From Candidatus Thiodiazotropha sp. LNASS1 (GTDB taxonomy: Bacteria > Pseudomonadota > Gammaproteobacteria > Chromatiales > Chromatiaceae): a stretch of 64,000 nucleotides of DNA. The stretch lies in NCBI RefSeq assembly GCF_964212655.1, contig NZ_OZ156465.1:4526001-4590000 (forward strand). Reading direction: 5' to 3'. The notes under the pieces were generated by a model. The model did not search any database, was not told the DNA's origin, and was given only the letters and a program-made list of their open reading frames with translations. A program made the translations under genes and the position numbers. Below, in pieces: positions 27,329 through 36,152 of this stretch (position 1 is its first letter; each line of letters starts with the position of its first letter).

Positions 27329-28825
27329 ATGAATAATAAGAACCTCTCTATCGCCACGCTGATGGAACAATCGGGTGTGAAGTTTGGTACCAGCGGCGCC
27401 CGCGGTCTGGTGGATGCAATGACGGATCGGATCTGTTTTGCTTACACCTGCGCCTTTCTCAACTACCTGAATGCCGAGGGCATGATCTCAACCGGTGATT
27501 CCGTGGCTTTTGCAGGTGATCTTCGTTCAAGCACACCAAGAATCATGGCGGCGGTGTGCAAGGCGGCCATTGAGTGCGGATACAAACCGGTCAATTGCGG
27601 TTTCATCCCTTCACCGGCGATTGCGTTGTATGGTCTGCATCAGGGCATAGCGACCATCATGGTGACTGGTAGCCATATCCCTGATGACCGTAACGGTATC
27701 AAATTCAACAGACCGGATGGCGAGATTCTGAAACAGGATGAAGCGGGGATTCGGCAACAGCTGATCGTGCTTGATGAATCCCTGTTTGATGGGGATCGGT
27801 TTGTACAATCACCGCGGCTACCTGAGGTGGATGATTCGGCCAGTGAGTTCTATGTCCAACGGTATCTGAACTGCCTCGGGCATGATGCGCTTTCGGGTCT
27901 GTATGTGGGTGTGTATGAACATTCCGGCGTGGCCCGTTCCCTTTTGGTGCGGATCCTTGAGGGGTTGGGGGCAAGGGTTGTCCGTTTAGGGTTCTCGGAT
28001 GCTTTTGTACCGGTCGACACGGAAGCCATCAGATCCGAGGATGTGGCGCTGGCCAGACGATGGTCCAAGGAACATGCCCTCGATACCATCGTTTCCACCG
28101 ATGGTGATGGTGATCGTCCCCTGATAAGCGATGAACATGGTCAATGGCTGCGTGGGGACGTTGCCGGTATTCTCTGTGCCGACTATCTGAAAGCCACCTG
28201 GGTCGTGACCCCTGTCAGCAGTAACAGTGCGCTTGAGTTATCGGATAAATTCGCCGGTGTAAAACGTACCCGAATAGGCTCGCCTTTTGTCATCGAGGCG
28301 ATGCAGTCCCTGTTGCGGCAAGGCAGGAATGCGGTGGTTGGCTATGAGGCCAATGGCGGATTTCTCACTGCCGACAGTCTGCTGCTTGATGGTGGTGAAC
28401 TTGCTCCGTTGCCTACCCGCGATGCCATGATTGTTATCCTGACCATACTGCTGCATGCGAAACGACAAGGTTTGAGGATATCGGAACTAGTCCGGCAACT
28501 GCCGCCACGTTATACCTACAGTGATCGGTTAAAGGCATTTCCCACTGAGCTCAGCCAGCGTATGTTGGCACGTTTTCAAACAGGTGAGCCCGCTGCCGAT
28601 ATACAGACTGTTGAGAGTGAGTTCAAGAACACATTCGGCAGCGTTTCAACAATAGACCATACCGATGGTGTGCGTATTACCTTTTTCGATGGTGATATCG
28701 TGCACATACGGCCATCAGGGAACGCGCCTGAAATGCGTTGTTATACTGAATCTGTCAGTGAGGCGCGAGCACAAGAAATGAATAAAATCTGCATAAACCT
28801 TCTCGAAGGTTGGAGAACACGATGA
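27329..28825 (+). CDS. manB: Phosphomannomutase
   Basis: Interconverts mannose-6-phosphate and mannose-1-phosphate for GDP-mannose synthesis. It has the alpha-D-phosphohexomutase domains in order: KFGTSGARGLV at the N-terminus, the phosphoserine loop TGSHIPDDRNGIKF, the metal-binding STDGDGDRPLI, GYEANGGFLT in the sugar-binding domain and RPSGNAPEMRCY in the phosphate-binding domain. Length 498 residues is slightly longer than average. Its TGA overlaps the manC start by four bases. Phosphoglucomutase activity is possible, but the pairing with manC makes mannose the likely substrate. Confidence 0.9.
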   Translation: MNNKNLSIATLMEQSGVKFGTSGARGLVDAMTDRICFAYTCAFLNYLNAEGMISTGDSVAFAGDLRSSTPRIMAAVCKAAIECGYKPVNCGFIPSPAIALYGLHQGIATIMVTGSHIPDDRNGIKFNRPDGEILKQDEAGIRQQLIVLDESLFDGDRFVQSPRLPEVDDSASEFYVQRYLNCLGHDALSGLYVGVYEHSGVARSLLVRILEGLGARVVRLGFSDAFVPVDTEAIRSEDVALARRWSKEHALDTIVSTDGDGDRPLISDEHGQWLRGDVAGILCADYLKATWVVTPVSSNSALELSDKFAGVKRTRIGSPFVIEAMQSLLRQGRNAVVGYEANGGFLTADSLLLDGGELAPLPTRDAMIVILTILLHAKRQGLRISELVRQLPPRYTYSDRLKAFPTELSQRMLARFQTGEPAADIQTVESEFKNTFGSVSTIDHTDGVRITFFDGDIVHIRPSGNAPEMRCYTESVSEARAQEMNKICINLLEGWRTR

Positions 28826-30243
28826 TTATCCCTGTCATTTTATCAGGTGGATCGGGAACCCGGCTGTGGCCCCTCTCAAGAAGCGCCTATCCTAAACAGT
28901 TTATTCCGCTCAACGATGAAAAATCCCTCTTTCAGCAGACGTTGGAGCGTATGTCAGGAATATCTGGTGCAGGGGATGCGCTAATTGTCTGCAATGAGGA
29001 ACATCGGTTTATGGTTGCGGAACAGATGCGTCAACTCGATATAACATCGCTTGGTATTATGCTGGAACCGATCGGTAGAAATACTGCACCTGCTATCGCC
29101 TGTGCCGCACTTTATGCCTTATCAAAGGACAAGGATGCAGTGTTGGTGGTAACGCCTTCCGACCATGTGATTCGAGATAATAGGCAATTCGTGGCGGCGA
29201 TGTCGCAAGGCTTAGAGAGTGTGGATGACGGTAGCCTGGTGACATTCGGCATTGTGCCCGATAAACCTGAAACCGGTTACGGCTATATCCGCAAGCAGGA
29301 TACATCCTTATCTTCCGGGGCCTTCCCGGTTGCCGAGTTTGTTGAGAAACCTGATCTGGAAACGGCGAAAGGCTATCTGGCCTCGGGTGATTTCTATTGG
29401 AACAGCGGTATGTTCGTGTTCCGGGCCGATGCCTATCTGCAGGAGCTTGAACAGTTCCACCCTGATATCCTGCAGGCTACCACCCGGGCATGCGAGCTGA
29501 TAAAAACCGACTTGGACTTTCTACGTCTCGACAAGGAGGCCTTTAACGCCTGTCCCGCGGAATCGATTGATTACGCGGTGATGGAGAAGACGGCGAAATC
29601 CGTAGTCGTTCCCATGGATGCCGGTTGGAGCGATGTAGGGTCCTGGTCGGCTTTGGCGGATGTCTCGGTGGAGGAGGGAAACAATGGTAATGTGCTCCAG
29701 GGCGATGTGCTGATAAAAGGGGTCAGCAACAGCTATCTACGCAGCGAGAACCGGATGATCGCTGGCATTGGTCTTGATAATGTGATCGTCGTTGAAACCG
29801 CTGATGCGGTCCTGGTGGCGGATAAATCTCATGTCCAGGATGTAAAAGGGATTGTGGAGGAGTTGAAGGCTTCGGGCAGATGCGAGTACATCAGTCATGT
29901 CAGGGTCTACCGGCCGTGGGGAAACTACGAGACGGTGGATGAGTGCGATCGATTCAAGGTCAAACGCATTGTCGTCAATCCAGGCGCCAGTCTCTCACTG
30001 CAGCAACACCATCATCGGGCAGAGCATTGGGTGGTCGTCAAGGGAACGGCGCAAATCACTAAAGGGGAGAAGGAAATCTTACTGACAGAGGATCAGTCGG
30101 TTTATATCCCGTTAGGCACCAAGCATCGATTGACCAATCCCGGTTTGATCCCGCTTGAGATCGTCGAGGTGCAGACCGGCAGTTATCTGGGCGAGGACGA
30201 TATCGTCAGATTTTCGGATGAGTATGGCAGGGACAACTGCTGA
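28822..30243 (+). CDS. manC: Mannose-1-phosphate guanylyltransferase / mannose-6-phosphate isomerase
   Basis: Bifunctional enzyme: type II phosphomannose isomerase plus GDP-mannose pyrophosphorylase. The N-terminal half has the pyrophosphorylase signature ILSGGSGTRLWPLSRSAYPKQF, PSDHVI and FVEKPD; the C-terminal half is a cupin with RPWGNYETVD, FKVKRIVVNPGASLSLQQHH and the HRAEHWVVVKGTA motif. ATG 28822 overlaps the manB stop (ATGA); a TTG four codons earlier is less likely. 473 residues is standard. It supplies GDP-mannose for gmd/fcl and perhaps mannose directly. Confidence 0.96.
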   Translation: MIIPVILSGGSGTRLWPLSRSAYPKQFIPLNDEKSLFQQTLERMSGISGAGDALIVCNEEHRFMVAEQMRQLDITSLGIMLEPIGRNTAPAIACAALYALSKDKDAVLVVTPSDHVIRDNRQFVAAMSQGLESVDDGSLVTFGIVPDKPETGYGYIRKQDTSLSSGAFPVAEFVEKPDLETAKGYLASGDFYWNSGMFVFRADAYLQELEQFHPDILQATTRACELIKTDLDFLRLDKEAFNACPAESIDYAVMEKTAKSVVVPMDAGWSDVGSWSALADVSVEEGNNGNVLQGDVLIKGVSNSYLRSENRMIAGIGLDNVIVVETADAVLVADKSHVQDVKGIVEELKASGRCEYISHVRVYRPWGNYETVDECDRFKVKRIVVNPGASLSLQQHHHRAEHWVVVKGTAQITKGEKEILLTEDQSVYIPLGTKHRLTNPGLIPLEIVEVQTGSYLGEDDIVRFSDEYGRDNC

Positions 30244-30334
30244 AGCAATCGCTCATGGTCTGTGATCATTGCACATTTAGGATATTGCCTCATCATAAAT
30301 TACTTATATCCCGATCTGCCCATATACTGCGAAG

Positions 30335-30359
30335 ACCGCTTTTCTGAAAAAAAAAGCGG
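30335..30359 (+). terminator. Possible intrinsic terminator after manC
   Basis: CCGCTTTT (30335-30342) can pair with AAAAGCGG (30352-30359) around a short A-rich loop. It lies about 90 bases after the manC stop and could end the long EPS transcription unit. No T-run follows on the plus strand, so termination efficiency is uncertain. Confidence 0.35.
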
Positions 30360-30507
30360 CCATTCACCTGTAAAAGGGAAGTGATAATCGGCTTGTTTAT
30401 GACACTGCACGCTACCCGTTAGCTTTAGTCAGGGTGAGGTGTGCGGTAGTGTGTGAAATTAATCACAAAATTACTTTTTTGCCCCAAAATTGATATTCGA
30501 CCTTCAG

Positions 30508-30550
30508 CAAATCTTAAGATTTGTTTAGTAGTTTCAATCCCGCCTAATGT
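30508..30550 (+). promoter_or_regulatory. Promoter-like boxes with an overlapping 16-bp palindrome
   Basis: CAAATCTTAAGATTTG (30508-30523) is a perfect 16-bp palindrome. Its last three bases form the start of a -35-like TTGTTT (30521-30526), followed after 18 bp by a -10-like TAATGT (30545-30550). A small gene with a good ribosome-binding site starts at 30578. The layout suggests a repressor operator over a promoter. Confidence 0.4.
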
Positions 30551-30577
30551 ACGTGAAAAGACTACCTGGAGGCGAAT

Positions 30578-30751
30578 ATGAACTACGTGAAACTCTTCGC
30601 TATCTCGTCTGATGATCGACGTGACTATTATGAAAAAAGGATCTCTGAGCACACGCCGCCAATCAACGAACACGACAGGGAAATGATTCGTATGTATCAG
30701 CGTTTTCTGGATGTGAACAAACTGGAGAATGTACTGATCAGCCATCACTAA
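30578..30751 (+). CDS. Small 57-residue charged protein, unknown function
   Basis: ATG 30578 is preceded by a strong GGAGG five bases upstream, and the frame runs 57 codons to TAA. The product is hydrophilic and rich in Asp, Glu, Arg and His; it begins MNYVKLFAISSDDRRDYYEK, contains a predicted helical segment (DREMIRMYQRFLDVNKLENV) and ends ISHH. There is no signal peptide or membrane helix. I recognise no family. It stands alone between manC and the SnoaL-like gene, with its own promoter-like region and an operator-like palindrome, which argues for a real, regulated gene. Confidence 0.55.
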   Translation: MNYVKLFAISSDDRRDYYEKRISEHTPPINEHDREMIRMYQRFLDVNKLENVLISHH

Positions 30752-31011
30752 CTTTTTATACGCATGATGGCATGATTGCCGAACGCCCTGTTATCGTGCT
30801 GATTGCGATGGATTGAATGGTAGGTTAGAGTCTGACCAAGCGGGCAAGTGTGGTATTCGGAATTTGTGCGGCAGTTGGCGGAATATCCGATTGATGGGTC
30901 ACGGGTATTCCAGTCATTCCGCCTCATCGTTCACGAAACTACAATGCGGTTGTTTATACCAACCGTACAAGGAAGTCCGGCATGGATCCTTGGATACCCT
31001 GGATTGATGGA

Positions 31012-31422
31012 TTATTGAAGGGTATGTTGAGATCGTCCAGCCTGGACCATTGAAGCATGATGCTGGACCATCAACCAGCCACCCTCGAACTTTTGATAGA
31101 CATTGGTGGCCAATATCAATGCATATGCCTCATCGCCGGTTGAAATCTCCTCGGTCACAAGGTGTACCGCCAGGTCACCCGAGAGTGCAGTTTTAACCAC
31201 TTGGTATCTTATATCTGGACGCTGCGCACCACTAAAGATATTCGACCAGCTACGCACTACCTTTTCATGGCCGACAATTGCGCCGGCGCCGGGATGGATG
31301 CAGACCACATCCCCATCGGCCCACAGTGCCGCCATCAATTGCTGATCACAACGCATAAAGGCCTCGTAATAGATGATCTCAGCCTCATCCGGCGTTCTCA
31401 GTTCCAGTTTATTGCCGATCAT
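31012..31422 (-). CDS. SnoaL/NTF2-like (DUF4440-type) protein
   Basis: Small alpha+beta barrel protein with an NTF2/SnoaL-like fold; members bind or turn over diverse small molecules and the function here is unknown. Typical elements are EAEIIYYEAFMRCDQQLMAALWADGDVVCIHPG (read as a helix, then WADGDVVCIHPG), the GHEKVVRSW helix and LATNVYQKFEGGWLMVQHHAS near the end. ATG at 31422 is preferred because AGGAAG lies just upstream on this strand; an in-frame ATG at 31458 would add twelve residues. It is a lone gene with no close neighbours on its strand. Confidence 0.8.
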   Translation of the reverse strand: MIGNKLELRTPDEAEIIYYEAFMRCDQQLMAALWADGDVVCIHPGAGAIVGHEKVVRSWSNIFSGAQRPDIRYQVVKTALSGDLAVHLVTEEISTGDEAYALILATNVYQKFEGGWLMVQHHASMVQAGRSQHTLQ

Positions 31423-31458
31423 GATCTTCCTGTATATGTGATGTGTACATCCGAACAA

Positions 31459-31809
31459 TTAAAGAAGTATCGTTCGATGGGACTCATCATTTTCTGCGAA
31501 CCACATGGGCAACCCGACAAGTGACTACTGGATAATTGCAAACAGGCTGTTGCCATTCTGAAATCGCTGACGGTTTAATCGAGCCACTGTCGGCGAGTCA
31601 TCCGCATAGAGAGCTGTATGTCGATATATGTGACGGCATTCAGGTTTATTATCCGATTTGCCCTTACAGATAATCACACCCATCCTGTGAGCACGAGTGT
31701 CTTACCCTAATAATGCCGCTGACATTTGCTGAGGTGACACTGAAACTACACTGTAATGTGTAATATTTGGGGCAGTCTCAATGGATTGTGTAGCACAAAA
31801 TATAGATAC
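31459..31809. other. Intergenic region between the SnoaL-like gene and ssrA
   Basis: About 350 bp with no supported gene. It should contain the promoter of the SnoaL-like gene near 31460-31530, but I cannot pick boxes with confidence. Short frames here have no good start or protein features. The ssrA terminator lies just beyond its right end. Confidence 0.6.
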
Positions 31810-31832
31810 AAAAAAACCCGTATTGCACGGGT
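31810..31832 (-). terminator. Intrinsic terminator of ssrA
   Basis: Read on the minus strand, ACCCGT and ACGGGT form a 6-bp stem with a 5-base loop, followed at once by seven T residues. It lies 35 bases past the 3' end of the tmRNA and is a textbook Rho-independent terminator. Confidence 0.85.
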
Positions 31833-31867
31833 ATATGGACGTTATCGATTATATTTAGATAGTGATT

Positions 31868-32233
31868 TGGTGGAGGCGGGCGGATTTGAACCGCCGTCCG
31901 CGAGTCCTCTGCCCAGAGTTCTACATGCTTAGCCCTGTCTATTGTATTTAACCGGTCACTACCCGATGGGCAGGGTATGTGACAAGCGATCCCGGTAAGG
32001 TTTTAACATCTCCGCCCCGGACGAGCTTCAATGCGATCCTATGAGATATGACGCCTGAAATGCTGGACGCATAGGCACGGCTCCAGTCAGACGGCACCCT
32101 ACTGGGTATTAAGCAGCGAGTGCGTAGTTGTCGTCGTTGGCAACTATAAGTTTGCAGTTGGATTTACGAGGTACTCTGCGCCTCGGCATGCACTATAGGT
32201 TTTGCAACCCCCGTCGAAGCCTACGTCGCCCCC
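31868..32233 (-). ncRNA. ssrA: Transfer-messenger RNA (tmRNA)
   Basis: Rescues stalled ribosomes together with SmpB. The 5' end GGGGGCGACG pairs with the 3' CGCCTCC to make the acceptor stem, and the CCA end is encoded (31870-31868). The T-arm GGTTCAAATCC is present next to the 3' end. The resume frame at 32141-32109 encodes ANDDNYALAA then TAA, a typical gammaproteobacterial degradation tag. It is the one-piece form, about 366 nt. smpB lies just upstream on the same strand. Confidence 0.97.
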
Positions 32234-32298
32234 ATACGGTAAGTGAATAGACATTATAAGTGAGTGGTTAGTTCCTTGTATACCTTGAAGACAGAAGC

Positions 32299-32778
32299 CT
32301 AACCTTTCTTGAACAGGCGCTCCTTTTCCCGTTTCCAGTCACGATCTTTTTCAGTGGTGCGCTTATCGTGCATTTTCTTGCCCTTGGCGAGACCGATCTC
32401 CAGCTTTGCCAAGCCCTTTTTCCAATACATGGCTGTGGGTACCAGGGTGTAGCCTTTACGCTCGACCAGACCGATGAGCTTGTTCAACTCACTGCGGTGG
32501 AGCAGCAGTTTCCTGGTACGGGTCGGGTCCGGGTGGATATGGGTGGATGCAGTACTCAGTGGGACGATATGGGCGCCAAACAGGAAGGCCTCACCCTCTT
32601 TGATGGTGATATAGCTCTCCTTGATCTGTACCCGACCCTCGCGCAGGCTTTTTACCTCCCATCCCTGCAGGGCGATACCCGCCTCATAGCGCTCTTCGAT
32701 GAAAAAGTCATGCTTGGCTTTTTTGTTCAGCGCGATTGTGGCGCCACCGGAATTTTTCTTTTTCGCTTTTTTAGCCAT
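32299..32778 (-). CDS. smpB: SsrA-binding protein SmpB
   Basis: Binds tmRNA and brings it to stalled ribosomes. The 159-residue protein has the OB-fold signature with [46 protein letters not shown], and the basic C-terminal tail ([20 protein letters not shown]) that enters the mRNA channel. It is followed by ssrA 65 bp downstream on the same strand, the usual pairing. A Lys-rich N-terminus ([12 protein letters not shown]) is normal. Confidence 0.98.
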   Translation of the reverse strand: MAKKAKKKNSGGATIALNKKAKHDFFIEERYEAGIALQGWEVKSLREGRVQIKESYITIKEGEAFLFGAHIVPLSTASTHIHPDPTRTRKLLLHRSELNKLIGLVERKGYTLVPTAMYWKKGLAKLEIGLAKGKKMHDKRTTEKDRDWKREKERLFKKG

Positions 32779-32916
32779 GCGGTCATTTTAATCGTGACGG
32801 GAGGTTCTCACCAGAGGTGGCTTGTTAAACGATGGTATTTTACGGAAAATGGTTCACTTTCATGCGTATAGCATGGTATTGATTGTGCGTTATATGCAAT
32901 AGACAAGGCGGGTTTC

Positions 32917-34317
32917 ATGGCTGAAAGACAATCCATCCACGGTCAATGGTCCTCGAGACTGATCTTTATTCTTGCTGCAACCGGTTCGGCCGTTGGGCTG
33001 GGTAATGTCTGGAAGTTCCCTTATATAACAGGTGAAAACGGTGGTGGCGCATTTGTCATCATCTACCTGCTCTGTATCGCTGTGGTGGGCATTCCGATCA
33101 TGATGGCGGAAGTCATGCTGGGTCGACGGGGCAGGCAGAGCCCGATCAACACCATGACCACCCTCAGTGCGGAAGAGGGTGCCAGCAGGGAGTGGTCTCT
33201 GGTCGGATGGAGCGGTGTGCTGGCCGGTTTTTTGATCCTGTCATACTACAGCGTGATAGCCGGGTGGGCACTCGCTTATGTCGTCAGGGCGGCCTCAGGG
33301 GGATTCGAAGGGGTGGATGCAAGTGGCGTTCAGAGCCTGTTCAACGGTTTGGTGGGGGATCCCGAGCGGCTCATGGCCTGGCACACGCTGTTTATGCTGA
33401 TGACCATGTTCGTTGTGGCCAAAGGGGTCAAGGCGGGTCTGGAAAAGGCCGTGACCTATCTGATGCCTGCACTCTTTATCTTGCTGGTTGTGTTGGTCGG
33501 TTATGCCATGAATACCGGCTTTTTCACCCAAGGCCTCGATTTTCTTTTCACCCCCGATTTCTATAAATTGCTATACAGCTGCCAGGTTGTGGATGGTGTG
33601 GAGCAGTGTGAGGTGAGCGGCAGTCCCATATTGGTCGCCATGGGGCATGCCTTTTTCACCCTCAGTCTGGGTATGGGGGCCATCATGGTTTATGGCTCAT
33701 ATATGCCGAAAAAGGCCTCGATTGCCGGTTCGGCTATCTTGATTGGCCTACTCGACACCCTGGTGGCATTGGTGGCCGGAATGGCCATATTCCCCATCGT
33801 ATTTGCCAACGGTCTGGAGCCGGGGGCCGGTCCGGGCTTGATCTTCCAGACCCTGCCTATCGCATTTGGCGCCATGCCCGGTGGACAGTTTTTTGGCACG
33901 CTCTTCTTTGTGCTGCTTGTGTTTGCGGCCTGGAGTTCGGCAATCTCGCTGATTGAGCCTGCCGTCGCCTGGCTGGTCGAGAACCGCAATATGACCCGGA
34001 TCAGGGCAGCCGTGTGGCTGGGTTTGGTGACATGGGTTCTGGGCCTTGGAACGGTATTCTCATTCAATATCTGGTCAGATGTTAAATTTTTCGATAAGAC
34101 CTTCTTTGATCTGCTCGACTACCTGACGGCCAATATCATGTTGCCTCTGGGCGGTTTGCTGATAGCGATATTCAGTGGTTGGCTGATGAAAAAGGAATCC
34201 AGCCGGGATGAGTTCGCCATGCGGCCTGCCGGTTATAGTGTCTGGTGGACGCTTATTCGATACGTTTCACCCCTGGCGGTGATCGTGGTCTTTCTCAACG
34301 CCATAGGAATACTCTGA
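32917..34317 (+). CDS. Sodium-dependent transporter, neurotransmitter:sodium symporter (NSS) family
   Basis: Inner-membrane Na+-coupled importer, probably for an amino acid; the substrate cannot be read from sequence. N-terminal SSRLIFILAATGSAVGLGNVWKFPYITGENGGG carries the Na+/substrate site of helix 1 (key GSAVGLGNVWKFPY), and later GHAFFTLSLGMGAIMVYGSY is the unwound helix 6 region. About eleven to twelve helices in 466 residues. The ratA start follows the stop by two bases, so the two genes may be co-transcribed although functionally unrelated. Confidence 0.92.
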   Translation: MAERQSIHGQWSSRLIFILAATGSAVGLGNVWKFPYITGENGGGAFVIIYLLCIAVVGIPIMMAEVMLGRRGRQSPINTMTTLSAEEGASREWSLVGWSGVLAGFLILSYYSVIAGWALAYVVRAASGGFEGVDASGVQSLFNGLVGDPERLMAWHTLFMLMTMFVVAKGVKAGLEKAVTYLMPALFILLVVLVGYAMNTGFFTQGLDFLFTPDFYKLLYSCQVVDGVEQCEVSGSPILVAMGHAFFTLSLGMGAIMVYGSYMPKKASIAGSAILIGLLDTLVALVAGMAIFPIVFANGLEPGAGPGLIFQTLPIAFGAMPGGQFFGTLFFVLLVFAAWSSAISLIEPAVAWLVENRNMTRIRAAVWLGLVTWVLGLGTVFSFNIWSDVKFFDKTFFDLLDYLTANIMLPLGGLLIAIFSGWLMKKESSRDEFAMRPAGYSVWWTLIRYVSPLAVIVVFLNAIGIL

Positions 34318-34319
34318 AG

Positions 34320-34763
34320 GTGCCGGTTGTCAGTAAGAGCGCGTTGGTGCTGCACTCCGCACAACAGATGTATGATTTGGTCTGTGACTTCGAGGCATAC
34401 CCGGATTTCCTTCCCTGGTGCAGCGACAGCCGGTTGATCTCCCGTTCGGCGGAAAAGCTGTGTGGTGAACTCGAGGTCTCGCGGGTTGGGATACGACAGC
34501 GTTTTGCCACCTGTAATTATCTGGTGGAAAACGAAAAGATGGATATTGAGCTGTTGGAAGGCCCGTTTCGCAAGCTGCATGGCGGTTGGCAGTTTACCGA
34601 GCTCCAGCCCGGGGCCTGTAAAGTGGAGCTGTTGCTGGAATTTGAGTTTGCCGGAAAGTTGATCGATGCCGCATTCGGCCGTGTTTTCAGTCAGGTTGCC
34701 AATTCCCTGGTAGATGCTTTCTGTAAACGGGCCGATGAGGTCTACGGAAATGGTGTGAAATGA
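34320..34763 (+). CDS. ratA: RatA/START-like ubiquinone-binding protein
   Basis: START/coenzyme Q-binding fold protein of the RatA (YfjG) family. In E. coli RatA has been reported as a toxin that blocks ribosome subunit joining, whereas mitochondrial relatives (Coq10) bind ubiquinone; which applies here is open. Key segments: ALVLHSAQQMYDLVCDFEAYPDFLPWC and the C-terminal helix FGRVFSQVANSLVDAFCKRADEVYG (key positions VANSLVDAFCKRA). GTG 34320 is preferred because family members begin at this point, with AGGA ten bases upstream. The gene overlaps rnfH by four bases (ATGA). Confidence 0.9.
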   Translation: MPVVSKSALVLHSAQQMYDLVCDFEAYPDFLPWCSDSRLISRSAEKLCGELEVSRVGIRQRFATCNYLVENEKMDIELLEGPFRKLHGGWQFTELQPGACKVELLLEFEFAGKLIDAAFGRVFSQVANSLVDAFCKRADEVYGNGVK

Positions 34764-35062
34764 TATTTGAAGTTGCATTCGGCAGGCTTGAAGAACAGGC
34801 GATATTATCGATCGAATCGGCAGAGCCATTAACGGCTGAACAGGCCATTGAAGCCTCCGGTATCCTGCAGATGTTTCCAGAGATCGATCTCAAAGCAAAT
34901 AAGATTGGGATCTTCGGCAAGGCAGCAAAACTCGATACGGTTCTGAGTGAAGGTGATCGGGTGGAGATCTACCGTCCATTGATCGCCGACCCGAAGGAGG
35001 CCCGCAAGAAACGCGCGGCGGAAGGCAAGGTGATGCGCAAAGGTGGTGGGGAGAAAAAGTAG
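34760..35062 (+). CDS. rnfH: RnfH family ubiquitin-like protein
   Basis: Small beta-grasp protein of the RnfH/UPF0125 family; function is not established. The 100-residue sequence shows the family core EVAFGRLEEQAILSI, AIEASGILQMFPEIDL, GIFGKAAKLDTVLSEGDRVEIYRPL and the basic tail DPKEARKKRAAEGK. It is paired with ratA through an ATGA overlap, the arrangement seen in many gammaproteobacteria (family knowledge). The encoded YRPL-DPKE motif is diagnostic. Confidence 0.93.
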   Translation: MIFEVAFGRLEEQAILSIESAEPLTAEQAIEASGILQMFPEIDLKANKIGIFGKAAKLDTVLSEGDRVEIYRPLIADPKEARKKRAAEGKVMRKGGGEKK

Positions 35063-35180
35063 AGCCTCGGTAATGTGACTGGCTGTTAGTGAACACCGAT
35101 CACCAATGATAAACGTATAACGGCAATCATGTTTTTTCGAGCCCGAGCCCTATCGGATTTGGCGATCCCCAGGGTCTGAT

Positions 35181-35630
35181 CTACTCATCTTCGCCGAGTC
35201 CCAGCGAGTACCAGAGTCTTTCCAATATACCCAGATCACCATCGTAATCGGGTACATTGACAAGCAGCTCTTTTTTCTCCAGATTGGAATCGCTGTCACT
35301 GGCGGGCTCGATATCTCCACCGAAACGAGACAGTCGGTCACCCTCGAAGTAGAGGCTGTAATGCTTGATCTCCATCGGTTCGTTACGTCGTTTGACGGTG
35401 AACAGATAGTCCCAGCGCTGTTGATGGAAGACATCGATCAACATCGGTGTGCCGAGGGCGTATCGCACCTGGCGTTTACTCATGCCGGGCTCCAGTAAGG
35501 CAACCATCTCAGGCGTGACGATGTTCCCTTGCTCGATGTCCGGCGAGTGGACCAGAGAGAAGTCCTCCCAGGAGCTGCAGCCAGTGAGCATGGGCAGGAG
35601 TGAGAAAATGATGATGAGAATCTTTTTCAT
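35181..35630 (-). CDS. bamE: Outer membrane assembly lipoprotein BamE (SmpA)
   Basis: Lipoprotein subunit of the BAM complex that folds outer-membrane proteins. Signal peptide with lipobox MLTGC (Cys18), then the SmpA/OmlA domain: SPDIEQGNIVTPEMVALLEPGMSKRQVRYALGTP (read as two runs: DIEQGNIVTPEMV and GMSKRQVRYALGTP), RWDYLFTVKR and YSLYFEGDRLSRFGGD. The C-terminal extension after the domain (about 40 residues, acidic) is longer than in E. coli. It is divergent from fur with an 85-bp gap, the common arrangement. Confidence 0.93.
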   Translation of the reverse strand: MKKILIIIFSLLPMLTGCSSWEDFSLVHSPDIEQGNIVTPEMVALLEPGMSKRQVRYALGTPMLIDVFHQQRWDYLFTVKRRNEPMEIKHYSLYFEGDRLSRFGGDIEPASDSDSNLEKKELLVNVPDYDGDLGILERLWYSLGLGEDE

Positions 35631-35715
35631 TACGAGTACAATCCGAAAGCAGCCATAATATTAACGCATTCACAGCGAATCAGCAGCCCTGTTTTTTTTA
35701 GGCTGGAGAACTTGG

Positions 35716-36135
35716 ATGGATAACCAGGATATACGTAAAGCCGGTCTCAAAGTCACGCTCCCCAGGGTCAAGATCCTGGAGCTGCTTGAAAACTGCGATC
35801 AACGACATGTCAGTGCTGAAGATGTCTATAAGCTACTCCTGGACAATGGAGAGGAGATCGGCCTGGCCACTGTCTATAGGGTTTTGACCCAATTCGAGAG
35901 CGCGGGTTTGGTCACACGTCACAATTTCGAGGGCGGCCATGCGGTGTTCGAGCTCGAGCGGGGCGGCCATCATGATCACATGGTCTGCGTGGTCTGTGGC
36001 AAAGTCGAGGAGTTTATCGATCCTACCATTGAGAAGAGACAGCACGAAATAGCCAAAAAACATGGCTTCGAGATGGTGGATCACTCGCTGATCATCTATG
36101 GGCACTGCGGCAATCCCAAATGTAATGTGGGTTGA
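35716..36135 (+). CDS. fur: Ferric uptake regulator Fur
   Basis: Iron-responsive transcription repressor. N-terminal winged helix (KAGLKVTLPRVKILELL, then EEIGLATVYRVLTQFESAGLV) and C-terminal dimerisation domain with the metal ligands GGHHDHMVCVVCGKVEEF; the pair of Cys in CVVCGK and the final HCGNPKC match a zinc site. 139 residues is typical. Strong GGAG just before the ATG. No obvious Fur box in the 85-bp bamE-fur gap. Confidence 0.97.
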   Translation: MDNQDIRKAGLKVTLPRVKILELLENCDQRHVSAEDVYKLLLDNGEEIGLATVYRVLTQFESAGLVTRHNFEGGHAVFELERGGHHDHMVCVVCGKVEEFIDPTIEKRQHEIAKKHGFEMVDHSLIIYGHCGNPKCNVG

Positions 36136-36152
36136 GTGCTGACCGGCTTCAG

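Larger units (their letters stand above)
30244..30577. other. Intergenic region at the end of the EPS locus
   Basis: This 334-bp gap holds a hairpin near its start and a palindrome plus promoter-like boxes at its end, all listed separately. The middle (about 30362-30500) is AT-rich with no open frame or motif I can support. Confidence 0.6.

Noticed and set aside
30813-31007. Plus-strand 64-codon frame after the small 57-residue gene
   Set aside because: No Shine-Dalgarno sequence, a composition unlike protein (many Cys, Ser, Gly in odd places) and overlap with the 3' end of the convergent SnoaL-like gene region.
32874-32889. Sigma-54-like TGG-N10-TGC upstream of the NSS transporter
   Set aside because: Spacing is right, but five consensus positions are wrong, so it is no better than a chance match.
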